Origin: Dromaius novaehollandiae
Taxonomy: Eukaryota; Chordata; Aves; Casuariiformes; Dromaiidae
Direction: 5' to 3'
NCBI RefSeq assembly: GCF_036370855.1
Contig: NC_088130.1
Coordinates: forward strand, 11,685,543-11,749,542
DNA length: 64,000 nucleotides
Positions 61,701 through 64,000 of this stretch are shown here, in pieces. Made by a program: the position numbers and the translations under genes. The notes beneath the pieces are model-generated. The model saw nothing but the letters and a program-made list of their open reading frames with translations. It ran no database searches and was not told the origin of the DNA. Every line of letters begins with the position of its first letter. Within the stretch, counting starts at the first letter, position 1.

Positions 61701-64000
61701 GACTGATAAAAGCTAATTTGTTTCCTCCATTTTGAATCCCGTTTATTTGTCCTTTTCTAAGGGTAAAAGGGGGATTTAAGTACTTGTATTTTTAACTTGC
61801 AGTCAAAGTAGCTTCCCATGCACATTTGTAATGTAATGCCCTTAGCTTCTTAGTTAAAAAGGCATTGGCTTCTAGAAGGAGAGTATTTTTATAGTATGTT
61901 TTATTCTCAGACCATGGCACATTGCTGCAATGGGGAATATGGAAAGAAATGTACTGCCATGGCTCTCGGCAACTGCATACATATTCCTTTTAGAAGGTGA
62001 CCTCTCTGGCTTGCGCACTGTTTTGTGGGATGTGATTTGAATGTGATCCGGTTGAGATGCTACTTAGTTTGTTAGATTTTATTCTGTGCATGGCATTGGC
62101 CTTGCAAAACTGATACAGTCATGAATAAAAATACAAAAATAGGTTGCATATCTCCACAAGGTAATTACAATTACATAGACATGATAAAACATAATGAAAA
62201 CAATATACAGATGTAATAAAATACTAGACCTATCCCATTTCAAAGACTTATGTGAATTGTAAATTTAAGAAAACCATAGGAGAGGGAAGAAGTAAATCAC
62301 AATCCTCAATAACCATTAATTCCCAATCCAGTTATCTTGTAACAACCATAGCACTATTTTACAAACAAATGGCTAGAATATGAAATTGGCATGGCTAAGA
62401 GCATATAGGATAGTGAATCATTTTTGCTTGCCTCTAGCAACCTTAAATTTCACATATGGATGATGCTTAAAAAGGTTTCCTAACTCTTCCCATGATGCTC
62501 TAATGCTCCTCTTTAAATGTCATAACATTTTCTCATCTGTAAGATTATGACTCCCTTCTCTCCTCCTACTGATTTTTCTGCTGTCTTCTGCCCACCTCAT
62601 TCTCTTTTTTTCTTCTTTCACTATTTTCAGATCTTTATGTGTATATCTGCATAGCCGCATTAAGGTCAGAGAACCCTAATAATCCTTTTAAAGTCTGAAT
62701 TATTGTTTTTCTGTCAACCAGAACTCTTCTAGCACACTACATTTTTATTATTTGTGTTTTACTGTGGTATTTAGGAAAAGGAAAATATGTAAGATGGATG
62801 CAGTTGGTCAATGGCTGCTTGTGGGATGTTACTCTCATTATTGGGGGTGGTATGTAATAGTAAACAGAACCAGCTGCTATTTTGCTGCATAATTTACTAC
62901 AGCACATACTATCTGCATGTAAAGCACATACTCCATTTTGGTTTTGCGACAGAAACAGATCTCTTTCCACAACTGTTTTCTTTTTTTTTTCCCTCTCACA
63001 CTTTTCAAAAGAGTGCAGTAGACTAAACTGTGTAACTGAGGGACAAATGTGTTTTTTGGGTGTAGCATTTACAGTGAACAGGCAAAATGAAGACCTGACC
63101 ATAACTTGCAAAACGTCTAATCCAGTTGAAAGGGTGTGCGTATTCGTTTGGTGAATCGAGCTTACGCTAGTGTGTCTCCTGGCTTCCAAAGTCATTTCAT
63201 CATCTGGTACATGAGATAAAATACAGATGTTTCGCGCTACAAACACAGAGCTCAATCTCCATTTTTTTTTTTCTTTCTTGGCTTGCCCTGTCTTTTTAAA
63301 AGCCTGGATGCCAGACAAGATCCGTTTCATTATTTCAGACCTTGATATGACTTATTAATGATTCCCAATATGAACTGAATTGTTTGCCCAGCAGAGTATT
63401 CCCCCCAAATAAATATCATTTTAGAAAGTTGTTTTTACATAGACTGTTCTGATTGTTGGAGTGTGTGTTCATGAAAATTCGTAAGGCTGGTCAATCATTT
63501 ATTCTTATGCAAGAAATGCAAGAAATAGAAGTAAAGCTTAAACATGGGGGAAAAAAGTGTATTCCACACTCAAAGAGGTTTTAGTCCTCTCAGTCTCCCA
63601 AACTGTAGAGAAATTCAGACTCTGTGTTGGTTTATCTATGGCAGGTTCTACTCTGCTGCCCTTGAATTTATGCTAGCCTGGGAACCTAACAAAAACAACC
63701 GCCTCCGTTTCCCTAAACAGTGTCCCACATGGTTGGTCAACTCAGTCACTAAAACCTTAGTGAAACCCATTGAATCCATGTGCCCAGAAGAGCTGAGGAG
63801 AAATGGCTTCATTATTTGTAAATACAGTTCAAGGTCCAGTACATCAACTATTCGTTAGCAGAGTTTTGAAAGAAAGAGGGTAGATATAGGTCTAATGTAG
63901 TAAAAGCTAAAGTAAACTACTGGATTTGGAAATTTTGGCTCTCTTCCTAGCTGCATTGTCTTCCTGTCGGAGGCAGGGAACGTGCTGAGGATGAGCTTGG

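Larger units (their letters stand above)
54836..64000 (-). other. PCSK5 intronic or upstream sequence, no supported exon
   Basis: No segment here shows the cysteine-rich repeat pattern on the minus strand with splice sites. The stretch contains a decayed LINE fragment (55.7-56.4 kb), a T tract at 58777-58798 and a 197-codon minus-strand ORF of unknown meaning (62737-63330). The catalytic part of PCSK5 should lie beyond position 64000. Confidence 0.6.

Noticed and set aside
63544-63858. 104-codon plus-strand ORF near the end of the window
   Set aside because: No family signature or splice evidence, and it lies in a probable PCSK5 intron.

Overview
The window looks like nuclear DNA of a bird (or a close sauropsid). 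It holds intron-rich vertebrate genes, two CpG islands, many mononucleotide runs and very few recognisable interspersed repeats. Three genes are identified from their proteins: GCNT1 (minus strand, complete coding exon), RFK (plus strand, complete, four coding exons) and the 3' end of PCSK5 (minus strand, eleven coding exons including the last). Human 9q21 has the same gene order and relative orientations. From general knowledge this block is Z-linked in chicken; the sequence alone does not fix species or chromosome.

Layout. About 600-2555: GCNT1 3' UTR and the single coding exon of core 2 beta-1,6-N-acetylglucosaminyltransferase. 2556-12330: probable GCNT1 5' intron leading to a CpG island near 12.2-12.6 kb, which is the best candidate promoter. 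12.6-28.5 kb: about 16 kb with no supported gene. 28.54-29.47 kb: CpG island and promoter of RFK. 29125-33248: RFK coding exons, spliced lengths 82+152+103+131 nt, giving exactly 155 codons plus stop. 33249 to about 36030: RFK 3' UTR with two polyadenylation signals. About 36-41 kb: convergent spacer between RFK and PCSK5. 41.08-42.155 kb: PCSK5 3' UTR. 42156-54835: eleven PCSK5 exons (2119 nt, about 705 residues) encoding furin-like cysteine-rich repeats, one transmembrane helix and an acidic cytoplasmic tail, that is, the membrane-anchored PC5/6B form. All ten exon junctions are phase-compatible. 54836-64000: PCSK5 intron or upstream sequence without a supported exon, containing a decayed LINE reverse-transcriptase fragment near 55.7-56.4 kb.

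The three genes are neighbours, not a pathway. GCNT1 branches O-glycans in the Golgi, RFK makes FMN in the cytosol, and PCSK5 cleaves proproteins in the secretory pathway and at the cell surface. No strong evidence for an undescribed system was found. The most useful leads are a possible alternative terminal exon of PCSK5 at 50749-50990, a cysteine-free 50-nt PCSK5 exon, a 23-T tract beside the last PCSK5 acceptor, the LINE fragment, and a perfect 13-bp inverted repeat at 8765-8796.
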